A stretch of 25,953 nt of DNA from an uncultured Flavobacteriaceae bacterium (GTDB lineage Bacteria > Bacteroidota > Bacteroidia > Flavobacteriales > Flavobacteriaceae): NCBI GenBank assembly GCA_913020685.1, contig CAJWAY010000005.1, positions 1-25,953 on the forward strand. The letters run 5' to 3'. The number at the start of each line of letters is the position of its first letter. The stretch's first letter is position 1. The position numbers and the translations under genes were made by a program. Under the pieces are notes generated by a model. It saw only the letters and a list, made by a program, of their open reading frames with translations. It had not been told where the DNA came from and made no database searches. Positions 1 through 7,927 of this stretch are shown piece after piece.

Positions 1-1033
1 TCATTCCCGCACCCACACTGGAAAAAAGAATGACGTCTCCTTTGCTCAAAGAATGACCTTTATAATTTTGTTTGATAACCAAATCAAATAATGTAGGGAC
101 AGTTGCAACAGAACTGTTACCAAACTCCTCAATATTCATTGGAAGGATGTCCTCACGCATAGGCTCTTTGTAGAGTCTCAAAAATCTATTCACTATGGCT
201 TCATCCATTTTTTTATTGGCTTGATGGATAAAGATTTTTTTTAGATTTTCAACATCGACATTGGCTTGATCGAGGCATTGTTTCATGGCCTTTGGGACAT
301 GACTCAAGGCAAACTCGTAGACCTTTCGACCTTGCATTTTGATAAATTTATCACCTTTTAAACACTCACTGTTGTATGATTTCCCATAAAAAATAAAATC
401 AGTCTCATTATCGGCTGCATACGTCAGTGTGCAGTGTGACAAAATTCCACCTTCTTCGGCAGTTTCCTCTAGGATGGTGGCTCCAGCTCCATCAGCATAG
501 ATCATTGAATCCCTATCATAGAGGTCGACTACTCTAGAAAGAGCTTCAGATCCTACGACCAAACACTTTTTGGCCATACCAGCCTTGATGAATGCATGTG
601 CTTGAATCATGGCCTCAACCCATCCAGGACATCCAAACAAGATATCATAAGCGACACATTTTGGATTTTTAATTTTAAGTTTGGCCTTTACTCTCGATGC
701 CAAACTGGGTAGGGTATCGATTTGTTTACTGTCTCCACTTATATCACCAAAATTATGGGCAACAATAATGTAATCTAGGGTTTCAGGGTCCACATTGGCA
801 TCTTCAATGGCTTTTTGGGCTGCAAAATAAGCAATGTCCGAGGTTTTTAACTCGGAATGAATGTACTTACGTTCTTTAATTCCAGTAATTGTGTTGAACT
901 TATCGATGATGGTTTCGTTGTCCACATCGAATTTGGTTCCGCTATTGTCTAAAAAGGAGAGACCTAAGAAAGCTTTGTTTTTTTGAATGACAGTTGGAAC
1001 ATAACAGCCACTACCTGTAATTTTGTAACTCAT
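1..1033 (-). CDS. 3-oxoacyl-ACP synthase III family protein (FabH-like), 3' end cut by the window edge
   Basis: This is a condensing enzyme of the thiolase fold that would join an acyl-CoA starter to malonyl-ACP in the cytoplasm. I translated 344 codons from the ATG at 1033; the frame is still open at position 1, so only a short C-terminal end is missing. The catalytic triad of the family is visible: Cys135 in LFGCPGW, His270 in IHQAN and Asn306 in FGNSS. The glycine-rich SSVGAGM near the end is also typical. It is longer than E. coli FabH (317 aa), with extra residues around 25-45. An in-frame stop lies about six codons upstream of the ATG and there is no other ATG, so the start is firm. It lies 123 bp downstream of gcvP on the same strand. 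It may be an accessory synthase rather than the housekeeping FabH, because the cysteine context CPGW differs from the usual CAGF. Family is clear; substrate is unknown. Confidence 0.9.
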   Translation of the reverse strand, partial: MSYKITGSGCYVPTVIQKNKAFLGLSFLDNSGTKFDVDNETIIDKFNTITGIKERKYIHSELKTSDIAYFAAQKAIEDANVDPETLDYIIVAHNFGDISGDSKQIDTLPSLASRVKAKLKIKNPKCVAYDILFGCPGWVEAMIQAHAFIKAGMAKKCLVVGSEALSRVVDLYDRDSMIYADGAGATILEETAEEGGILSHCTLTYAADNETDFIFYGKSYNSECLKGDKFIKMQGRKVYEFALSHVPKAMKQCLDQANVDVENLKKIFIHQANKKMDEAIVNRFLRLYKEPMREDILPMNIEEFGNSSVATVPTLFDLVIKQNYKGHSLSKGDVILFSSVGAGM

Positions 1034-1156
1034 AATTATGATACAATACTACCTCTTTATGGAGGATAATCGACAGACACTATAAAAAGTGTATGATACC
1101 CAAAAGAAAAGTAAAGACATAATTTTAAACAAAAAAATCTTTAAAATCACTGATAA

Positions 1157-4003
1157 TTAAGCTTTTGCGTAATCTTTTGTGGAAGTACAGCTACAAATTA
1201 AATTACGATCTCCAAAGGCTTCGTCTAGCCTTCTCACTGACGGCCAAAATTTGTTGTCCGTAACAAAAGAAAGGGGGTAAGCCGCTCTTTGTCTCGAATA
1301 GGGGAAGTTCCATTCATCTGCAGTGAGCATGGATAATGTGTGAGGTGCATTTTTTAGAAGTGCGATACCCGCTTTATCTCCGGAGTCGATCTCCATTCTA
1401 ATGGAAATCATGGCCTCACAGAATCGGTCAATTTCATCCAAGTTTTCGCTTTCTGTAGGTTCGATCATCATGGTTCCAGCAACGGGAAATGATACAGTAG
1501 GTGCATGAAATCCGTAATCCATGAGTCGTTTGGCAATATCTATCACCTCAATATCATACTTTTTAAAAGGACGACAGTCAATGATCAATTCATGAGCTGT
1601 TCTCCCTTGATCACCAGTGTATAAAATATCATAAGCACCCTCCAGTCGCTTGCTGATGTAGTTGGCATTAAGTATGGCTATTTCCGTGGCTTTTTTTAAT
1701 CCACTTGCTCCTAGCATTTCGATGTATCCATAGGAAATCAAACAGGCCAGGGCCGATCCCCAGGGAGCCGCCGAAATACTGTCTTTTGAAGCAATTCCTC
1801 CCGTTTTGACCAAAAGATGCCGCGGTAGGAAATCAGAAAGATGTGATGCCACACAGATGGGACCAACACCTGGGCCTCCCCCACCGTGTGGAATGGCAAA
1901 TGTCTTGTGCAAATTCAAGTGGCACACATCCGCTCCAATTTCAGCAGGACTGGTCAGTCCAACCTGTGCGTTCATATTAGCACCATCCATATAGACTTGT
2001 CCACCACATTCATGAATCTTTCCATTAATATCTTTAATATTTGATTCAAAAACACCGTGGGTAGAGGGATAGGTTATCATTAGTGCTGCTAAATTATCGC
2101 GATGTTCTTCTGTTTTTTCTGAAAAATCAGCCCAATCGATGTTACCCAATTTATCAGTTTTGACTACCACTACTTTCATTCCTGCCATTACGGCAGAGGC
2201 GGGATTTGTTCCGTGGGCAGAGGAGGGAATCAAACAAATATTTCGGTGGGCCTCATTTCTTGACTCATGATAAGCCCGGATGACCATTAGTCCTGAGTAC
2301 TCTCCTTGGGCACCAGAGTTGGGTTGTAAAGAGGTAGAGTGGAAGCCTGTAATCTCACTGAGTTGGGTTTCCAATCGATGAAGCATTTTGTGATAACCTT
2401 TCGCCTGCTCTTTTGGAACAAAAGGGTGAATACTTGACCATCTGGGCCAACTCAGGGGTAACATTTCAGCAGCAGCATTGAGTTTCATTGTACATGAGCC
2501 CAGAGAAATCATAGAGTGGTTTAAGGACAGATCTTTACGCTCAAGACTTTTGATATAACGCATCATTGCTGTCTCAGAATGGAAAGAATTAAAAATCTTA
2601 TGGTTGAGAAAGGGGCTGCTTCTCTTCTGCTCAACGGGATAACGGTGATTTTCGATCTTAACCTTTCCCGTAATATTTTTTTGATGGACTACTGCTTCAA
2701 ATACATTTAATATTTTCAATAGAGCGACCTCATCTGTGGTTTCATTAATAGCAATTCCGACTGTTTCTTCATCGATGTAGTGGAAATTGATTTCATTTTG
2801 CTCTGCCTCTGTCCTTAGAGAATCGGCATTGATTTTGACTCTCAGGGTGTCAAAATAATATTGGTTGAGTTGGGTGAGTCCCAGGTCTACCAATTTTTTT
2901 TCGAGTTTGGCAGCGTTTAAATGTATCCTTTTGGCAATTTTTTTAAGGCCTTTGGGACCGTGATAGACGGCATACATCCCAGCCATTACGGCTAACAAAA
3001 CTTGAGCAGTACAGATATTGGAAGTGGCACGGTCTCTTTTAATGTGCTGTTCCCGGGTTTGAAGGGCCATCCTAAGCGCAGGAGTTTCATCCTGATCTTT
3101 GCTTTGCCCAATGATTCGTCCGGGTATGTTTCTTTTATAGTCAGATTTTGTGGCAAAATAAGCCGCATGTGGACCCCCATAACCCAAGGGTATGCCAAAT
3201 CTTTGCGTAGTACCTACTACTACATCTACACCATAGGTGCCGGGAGCTTCTAGTATGGTCAAGCTCAGTAGATCCGCTGCCACAATGGTCTTTAGATCAA
3301 AAGCTTTGGCTTTACTCACACCAAAGGGTAAATCCATGATATTACCGTGTTTACCAGGATATTGGAAAAAGGCCCCAAAAAAGGAGGCGTCAAAGTCTAT
3401 GGTCGCAATATCTCCCAACACCAACTCAATCCCCAGTGGGATAGCTCTGGTATTTAGAACTGCCCTAGACTGAGGAAGTATGTCTTGAGACACAAATAAT
3501 TTATTAGCACCTGCTTTTTTTTGCTCTGTCGACCTCACCGCATAGCACATGGTCATAGCTTCTGCAACTGCTGTTGCTTCATCCAAGAGTGATGCATTGG
3601 CTAACTCCATTCCTGTAAGCTCGCAAATCATACTTTGAAAGTTAAAAAGGGCCTCTAATCTACCCTGCGCTATTTCTGCTTGATAAGGTGTGTAGGCAGT
3701 ATACCAACCCGGGTTTTCCAGGATATTTCTCTGTATGACCGCAGGAGTAATAGTGGGGTGGTAGCCCATACCGATATAAGTTTCGAATAATTGATTTTCA
3801 TCGGAAAGTGCTCTCAATTCACTCAAAAAACGGTACTCGCTGATCCCTTCACGCAAGGCAAGGGGGCGTTTTAATCTGATTTCTTCGGGCAGGGTTTGAG
3901 ACAGCAGCTCCTCGATTGAATCGACTTCTAGTGCCGATAACATTTTTGAAATTTCATCTTCATTTGGGCCTATATGGCGTGAAGCAAATTTGTCTGGCTG
4001 CAT
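1157..4003 (-). CDS. gcvP: Glycine dehydrogenase (decarboxylating), P-protein of the glycine cleavage system
   Basis: The P-protein is a PLP enzyme that decarboxylates glycine and passes the aminomethyl group to the lipoyl arm of GcvH. The 948-aa product is the single-chain form, with both halves fused, close in length to E. coli GcvP (957 aa). The N-terminus has the typical RHIGPNEDE motif. The second half carries the PLP-binding site NLHKTFAIPHGGGGPG with Lys700 as the Schiff-base lysine, and earlier SLGSCTMKLN and PNSGAQGEY, all family signatures. The ATG at 4003 gives the usual N-terminus. The other glycine cleavage genes (gcvT, gcvH) are not in the window, so they must lie elsewhere. The gene is transcribed away from the UbiA-like gene across a 124-bp spacer that holds a candidate promoter. 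No truncation or missing key residue was seen. Confidence 0.98.
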   Translation of the reverse strand: MQPDKFASRHIGPNEDEISKMLSALEVDSIEELLSQTLPEEIRLKRPLALREGISEYRFLSELRALSDENQLFETYIGMGYHPTITPAVIQRNILENPGWYTAYTPYQAEIAQGRLEALFNFQSMICELTGMELANASLLDEATAVAEAMTMCYAVRSTEQKKAGANKLFVSQDILPQSRAVLNTRAIPLGIELVLGDIATIDFDASFFGAFFQYPGKHGNIMDLPFGVSKAKAFDLKTIVAADLLSLTILEAPGTYGVDVVVGTTQRFGIPLGYGGPHAAYFATKSDYKRNIPGRIIGQSKDQDETPALRMALQTREQHIKRDRATSNICTAQVLLAVMAGMYAVYHGPKGLKKIAKRIHLNAAKLEKKLVDLGLTQLNQYYFDTLRVKINADSLRTEAEQNEINFHYIDEETVGIAINETTDEVALLKILNVFEAVVHQKNITGKVKIENHRYPVEQKRSSPFLNHKIFNSFHSETAMMRYIKSLERKDLSLNHSMISLGSCTMKLNAAAEMLPLSWPRWSSIHPFVPKEQAKGYHKMLHRLETQLSEITGFHSTSLQPNSGAQGEYSGLMVIRAYHESRNEAHRNICLIPSSAHGTNPASAVMAGMKVVVVKTDKLGNIDWADFSEKTEEHRDNLAALMITYPSTHGVFESNIKDINGKIHECGGQVYMDGANMNAQVGLTSPAEIGADVCHLNLHKTFAIPHGGGGPGVGPICVASHLSDFLPRHLLVKTGGIASKDSISAAPWGSALACLISYGYIEMLGASGLKKATEIAILNANYISKRLEGAYDILYTGDQGRTAHELIIDCRPFKKYDIEVIDIAKRLMDYGFHAPTVSFPVAGTMMIEPTESENLDEIDRFCEAMISIRMEIDSGDKAGIALLKNAPHTLSMLTADEWNFPYSRQRAAYPLSFVTDNKFWPSVRRLDEAFGDRNLICSCTSTKDYAKA

Positions 4004-4020
4004 AAATAAAATTATATAAA

Positions 4021-4028
4021 CAAAATTA
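4021..4028 (-). promoter_or_regulatory. Candidate -7 element of the gcvP promoter
   Basis: The minus strand reads TAATTTTG, an exact fit to the Bacteroidota -7 consensus TAnnTTTG, ending 17 bp before the gcvP ATG. No good TTG -33 element lies at the usual distance, so this is weak evidence. The inferred leader would be about 14 nt. Confidence 0.3.
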
Positions 4029-4115
4029 GTTGATAGATAATCATCATTTTTGCCTTCTTTGGTTCATTTCTCCAATTTTTTTGAACAATAGTTTTACTTA
4101 TTAACAGTTTACAGA

Positions 4116-4123
4116 TATTTTTG
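4116..4123 (+). promoter_or_regulatory. Candidate -7 element for the UbiA-like gene
   Basis: TATTTTTG fits TAnnTTTG exactly. A TTTTA at 4092-4096, 19 bp upstream, is one base from a -33 TTTTG. The box ends only 4 bp before the GTG start at 4128, so the message would be essentially leaderless if both the promoter and the start are right. Confidence 0.3.
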
Positions 4124-4127
4124 TCTG

Positions 4128-4937
4128 GTGTTTAGAATCAGTAAAATTTTTCACAACTACATTAAATATAATTTTCATGTGGGATTAGCAGTTTTGGCCC
4201 TAGTCCAGATCACCGCATTGGATTTCGACCTTCCTTTTCATTTTTCACATCAATTCATTTTTTTTTTGGCTCCTTTTTTGGCCTATAATTTTATCAAGTT
4301 TCACCGATTTTTGTGGAAGGAAATAGACAGTATAATTAAGGGGCTTGTATTTTTAATAGGATTTACTGCATTTGGTGTTTTTCTCTTTGAGGGATTAGGA
4401 TTTTACTTACCCGTTTCTTCTTGGATCATTCTTTTTTTTACGCTTTTGTTGGTATTGTTGTATTGTTTGCCTTTACCGGGATTTAAATGGAATTTTAGGG
4501 GATTTAAGGGGCTGAAAATTCATTTGGTAGCACTGAGTTGGGTGTTAACTACTGTTTTTTTACCCCTTTCCATTTATGGTCAAGGCATGGCCGAATTTTC
4601 CCTGGTCTATGCTTTTCAGCGATACATTTTTGTACTAGTGGCAACCCTTCCTTTTGAAATCAGAGATATGAAATTAGATGATCCTAATCTGTCCACTTGG
4701 CCCCAAAAATTAGGGATTCAAAAAACCCGATTGTTGGGAGGTCTGTTGTTATTTTTTTTTGTTTCTTTAGAAATATACCATTCTATTTCTTCAAATTTTT
4801 TTCTGGTTTTGGGCATGGCCATCCTTTTGATGGGATTAGTTTTAAAATCTAAAGCGCAACAATCTAAATATTACAGCAGCTTTTGGGTGGAGGGAATTCC
4901 GATATTATGGCTAATTTTAAAGCACATTACAATGTAA
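4128..4937 (+). CDS. UbiA-like polytopic membrane protein with a degenerate first Asp motif
   Basis: A 269-aa, strongly hydrophobic protein with roughly seven or more membrane segments. Residues 177-196 (EIRDMKLDD, then TWPQKLG) match the second Asp-rich motif and the following segment of UbiA-type prenyltransferases, which attach polyprenyl chains to aromatic acceptors in the inner membrane. The first motif, normally NxxxDxxxD, should fall near residues 53-66, but that stretch reads YNFIKFHRF and has no Asp at the expected places. A canonical two-metal active site is therefore doubtful. The start is GTG at 4128; there is no ATG before the first membrane helix, and the resulting short polar N-terminus is sensible. 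It is followed after 1 bp by the rhodanese gene, so the two are probably co-transcribed. Fold relationship is fairly likely; activity is unknown. Confidence 0.7.
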   Translation: MFRISKIFHNYIKYNFHVGLAVLALVQITALDFDLPFHFSHQFIFFLAPFLAYNFIKFHRFLWKEIDSIIKGLVFLIGFTAFGVFLFEGLGFYLPVSSWIILFFTLLLVLLYCLPLPGFKWNFRGFKGLKIHLVALSWVLTTVFLPLSIYGQGMAEFSLVYAFQRYIFVLVATLPFEIRDMKLDDPNLSTWPQKLGIQKTRLLGGLLLFFFVSLEIYHSISSNFFLVLGMAILLMGLVLKSKAQQSKYYSSFWVEGIPILWLILKHITM

Positions 4938-4938
4938 G

Positions 4939-5280
4939 ATGAGGTTGATTTTATTACTTCTTTTTTGGATCACTCAGCCCCCTAAGGTGGAGGTATTGGA
5001 GAAACAACAATATAAGGCCTTGGTTGAAAAGGGCTATTTTGTTATTGATGTCAGAACTCCTGAGGAATTCGAGGAGGGTCATATCGAAGGAGCAAAAAAT
5101 ATTAATGTCAAATCAGAGGCTTTTGTCACCGAAATCGAAAAACTTTCAAAATCCGACACCCTTTTGGTATACTGCCGGTCGGGGAGGAGAAGCCTATATG
5201 CCGCTCAAGTAATGGTTTCTTTTGGCTTCCAAAAAATTTATGACCTGGAAGGCGGTTTTCTCAAATGGGAATCGGAGTAG
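4939..5280 (+). CDS. Small single-domain rhodanese, probably exported
   Basis: A 113-aa rhodanese-like protein. Rhodanese domains carry a persulfide on an active-site Cys and transfer sulfur or act as phosphatase-like binders. Visible motifs are FVIDVRTPEEFEEGHIEGA (residues 34-52), the active-site loop CRSGRRS with Cys79, and the closing LEGGFLKW. Residues 3-11 are a very hydrophobic stretch after Met-Arg, which suggests a short signal peptide or membrane anchor and so a periplasmic location. There is no lipobox Cys. The ATG lies 1 bp after the stop of the UbiA-like gene. The catalytic Cys is present, so activity is plausible, but the substrate is unknown. Confidence 0.88.
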   Translation: MRLILLLLFWITQPPKVEVLEKQQYKALVEKGYFVIDVRTPEEFEEGHIEGAKNINVKSEAFVTEIEKLSKSDTLLVYCRSGRRSLYAAQVMVSFGFQKIYDLEGGFLKWESE

Positions 5281-5345
5281 GTTATGATCGTAAGCTTTAT
5301 AATTAAGTACGGATGGAATAGTTAATACAAAAAGAATATAGTAAG

Positions 5346-5370
5346 AAAGTTTTTTCCACGAAACAACTTT
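5346..5370. terminator. Possible weak bidirectional hairpin between convergent genes
   Basis: Between the convergent rhodanese and M3 peptidase genes, AAAGTT (5346-5351) pairs with AACTTT (5365-5370), then after one mismatch TTT (5353-5355) pairs with AAA (5361-5363) around a 5-base loop. The stem is AT-rich and no long T-run follows on either strand. Position rather than strength is the main support. Confidence 0.3.
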
Positions 5371-5414
5371 ACATTACATTTGGAGGGTTTTGTTGGTATG
5401 AAGCCTTTAGTATT

Positions 5415-7436
5415 CTATTGCACCAGTCCAGCTCTTTTAAGTAAAGCTTTAGGATCGGGTGCTTTACCTCTAAATCTTTTGTAAAGGGTCATTGGGTGTT
5501 CTGTACCTCCTTTGGAAAGTATGTTTTCTTCAAAGGATTTTGCCGTTTGATGATCAAAAATACCTTTTTCCAAAAACAATTCAAAAGCATCGGCATCCAG
5601 TACCTCTGCCCATTTGTAACTGTAGTACCCAGCGGAATAGCCCCCTTGGAATATATGGGAAAATGAGGTACTAGTGCAATTCTCCGGATGATCTTTTGTA
5701 AACTGCACCCTTTTTAGTATGGCACTTTCATGGCCTTTGACATCTTTGATGGCTTTTGCCCCTTTACTGTGATAGGTCAGGTCCAGAAATCCAAAACCCA
5801 ATTGTCTGAGGGTTTGTAACCCTTGTTGAAAGTGGGCGAGTTTTTTGAGTTTTTCAATAAAATCCATGGGAATGTGTTCATCAGTCTGATAATGTCTGGC
5901 AAAAAGCTCCAGTGCCTGTTTTTCATAACACCAGTTTTCCATGATCTGGCTGGGTAGTTCCACAAAATCCCAAAACACATTGGTACCGCTCAATCCTCCA
6001 TAGGTGGTATTGGCCAACATACCGTGGAGAGCATGGCCAAACTCGTGGAAAAGGGTAGTAACTTCCTGAAAAGTCAGTAGAGAGGGTGCGCTGGCTGTAG
6101 GTTTTGAAAAATTACAAACTATCGAAATATGAGGCCTTTGTCCTTTTTTCTGTCCGCGATAGGAGGTCATCCATGCCCCGTTTCTCTTTCCTGGCCGTGG
6201 GAAAAAGTCAGTATATAGCAGGGCGTAAAAATCACCTTCACGGTTGAATACTTCAAATACTTCTACATCAGGATGATAGCCTTCAAGGGCATTGTTTTTT
6301 TCAAAACGCAACCCATATAATTTATTTGCAATATCAAAAACACCGGCTTTAGCCATTTCCAAGGGAAAGTAGGGCTTGAGTTGCTGTTCGTCCAGCTCCA
6401 AATGAGATTGTTTGAATTTTTCTGACACATAGGCCGTGTCCCATTTTTCAAGGGTATTTAGGCCTAGGTTTTGTGCAGCAAAATCTTCCATTTCTTTCCA
6501 CTCTGCTTGGGCGGCGGGATAAGCTTTTTCATATAAATCCTCTAAAAAGTTAATTACATTTTCTTCAGAAGCTGCCATGCGTTCCTCCAATACAAAAGCA
6601 GCATGGGATTCGTAACCCAATAATTTGGCTCTATTTTTTCTTAGTTCGATCAAACGCAGTATAATAGAGGTGTTGTTGTGGTTATTGTCCTGAAAACCTC
6701 GACGGCCATATGCTAAACTCATTTTAGTTCGTAGTTCCCTGTTTTCAGCATAGGTCATTAGTGGAACATAACTGGGATAATCCAGAGTAAACACCCAACC
6801 TTTTATTTTTTTGGATTGGGCTAATTCTGCCGCCATTTCCTTAATTTGATCTGGTAGACCTTTCAAGTCTTTTTCTTCAGTGATATGAAGTTCAAAAGCA
6901 TTGGTATCGGCCAATACATTTTCACCAAAAGTGAGGCTCAGCTGTGCCTTTTCAGTATCGATTTCCCGCAAAAGCTCTTTTTCATTCTCGTTGAGCAATG
7001 CACCGTTTCGAGCAAAACTCTTGTATTCTTTTTCCAAAAGGCTTTGTTGTTCGGTTGAAAGGTTTTTTATGTCTTGATTTTCGTAGATTTTTTTTATACG
7101 TTCAAACAAAGCTTGGTTAAGTCTGACATCGTTTTGGAATTGAGTCAGCAAGGGCGATGCTTGTTGGGTAACTTCTTGAATGGCTTCAGAAGTTTCGGCA
7201 CTGTTGAGGTTGAATAAAATGGCACTGTTTCGTTCCAGTAGTTCTCCCACATTTTGAAGGGCCTCTAGAGTGTTCTCAAAGGTGGGTGGGGCGGTTTGAT
7301 AAGCCACTTTATCAATTGCCTTCAATGCATTTTTGATGTTTTCTTTTAAGGCAGGAATAAAATGTTCCGGTTGGATGGAATTGAATGGGGTGGATTGACG
7401 AGGGGTATCAAATACTTTTATTAATGGATTATCCAA
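5415..7436 (-). CDS. M3-family metallopeptidase (peptidyl-dipeptidase Dcp / oligopeptidase A type)
   Basis: A zinc oligopeptidase that would trim short peptides in the cytoplasm. The zinc site HEFGH is at His464-His468, and the third ligand is likely Glu493 in FVELPSQ, the usual arrangement in M3 peptidases. With the TTG at 7436 as start the protein has 673 residues, a normal family length, and begins MDNPLIKVFDTP, which resembles the N-terminus of Dcp homologues. The open frame continues upstream to 7649, but that extension lies over the 3' end of purE in another frame and looks non-homologous. The start is 4 bp after the purE stop, so the gene is the last of a purK-purE-peptidase operon. 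No signal peptide is seen. Dcp and PrlC/OpdA subtypes cannot be separated from the sequence alone. Confidence 0.93.
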   Translation of the reverse strand: MDNPLIKVFDTPRQSTPFNSIQPEHFIPALKENIKNALKAIDKVAYQTAPPTFENTLEALQNVGELLERNSAILFNLNSAETSEAIQEVTQQASPLLTQFQNDVRLNQALFERIKKIYENQDIKNLSTEQQSLLEKEYKSFARNGALLNENEKELLREIDTEKAQLSLTFGENVLADTNAFELHITEEKDLKGLPDQIKEMAAELAQSKKIKGWVFTLDYPSYVPLMTYAENRELRTKMSLAYGRRGFQDNNHNNTSIILRLIELRKNRAKLLGYESHAAFVLEERMAASEENVINFLEDLYEKAYPAAQAEWKEMEDFAAQNLGLNTLEKWDTAYVSEKFKQSHLELDEQQLKPYFPLEMAKAGVFDIANKLYGLRFEKNNALEGYHPDVEVFEVFNREGDFYALLYTDFFPRPGKRNGAWMTSYRGQKKGQRPHISIVCNFSKPTASAPSLLTFQEVTTLFHEFGHALHGMLANTTYGGLSGTNVFWDFVELPSQIMENWCYEKQALELFARHYQTDEHIPMDFIEKLKKLAHFQQGLQTLRQLGFGFLDLTYHSKGAKAIKDVKGHESAILKRVQFTKDHPENCTSTSFSHIFQGGYSAGYYSYKWAEVLDADAFELFLEKGIFDHQTAKSFEENILSKGGTEHPMTLYKRFRGKAPDPKALLKRAGLVQ

Positions 7437-7440
7437 TAGC

Positions 7441-7926
7441 TTATAGATTAAGTTTTTTACTGCTGTTGATGACTTTGTTTTTGAGACCTTTTTTGTATTG
7501 GGCAACTTTATCGAGTACGGAGGGATCAGATGTTCCAACAATTTGAGCGGCCAATATGCCTGCATTTTTAGCGCCGTTAAGGGCGACAGTTGCCACGGGT
7601 ACGCCTCCAGGCATTTGGAGTATTGACAAAACAGAATCCCAACCGTCAATGGAGTTAGTGGATTTTACTGGAACACCGATCACGGGAAGGGGAGACACTG
7701 CAGCAATCATACCAGGCAGGTGGGCGGCTCCTCCGGCTCCTGCAATAATTGCTTTTAGGCCTCTTAGATGGGCCTGATTACCATAGTCCATCATTTTCTC
7801 CGGAGTGCGGTGGGCGGAGACGATGTCTACCTCTGTTTCGATCTCAAAGTCTTTGAGGATGTCTATTGCTTCTTGCATGATCGGTAAATCCGATTCGCTG
7901 CCCATTATGATTCCTACTTTAGCCAT
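7441..7926 (-). CDS. purE: N5-carboxyaminoimidazole ribonucleotide mutase
   Basis: PurE class I rearranges N5-CAIR, made by PurK, into CAIR in de novo purine synthesis. The 161-aa product is of normal length. Signature motifs are present in order: GSESD at residues 9-13, SAHRTP at 37-42, AGGAAHLPGM ending at 73 with His69, and LQMPGGVPVATV around 103-114. These line the CAIR binding site. The ATG at 7926 follows the purK stop by 1 bp, and the gene is followed 4 bp later by the M3 peptidase. The pairing with PurK is what is expected for the class I, ATP-dependent two-step route, as opposed to class II PurE that uses CO2 directly. Confidence 0.98.
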   Translation of the reverse strand: MAKVGIIMGSESDLPIMQEAIDILKDFEIETEVDIVSAHRTPEKMMDYGNQAHLRGLKAIIAGAGGAAHLPGMIAAVSPLPVIGVPVKSTNSIDGWDSVLSILQMPGGVPVATVALNGAKNAGILAAQIVGTSDPSVLDKVAQYKKGLKNKVINSSKKLNL

Positions 7927-7927
7927 A

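Noticed and set aside
1077..1092. ACACT/AGTGT inverted repeat between gcvP and the KAS III gene
   Set aside because: Only five base pairs around a six-base loop; likely chance.
1806..1994. Open frame antisense to gcvP, and many others antisense or out of frame within large genes
   Set aside because: They lie inside strongly supported genes and show no motifs or start context of their own.
7437..7649. N-terminal extension of the M3 peptidase into purE
   Set aside because: This stretch is purE read in another frame and does not resemble M3 peptidases; the TTG at 7436 gives a proper start.
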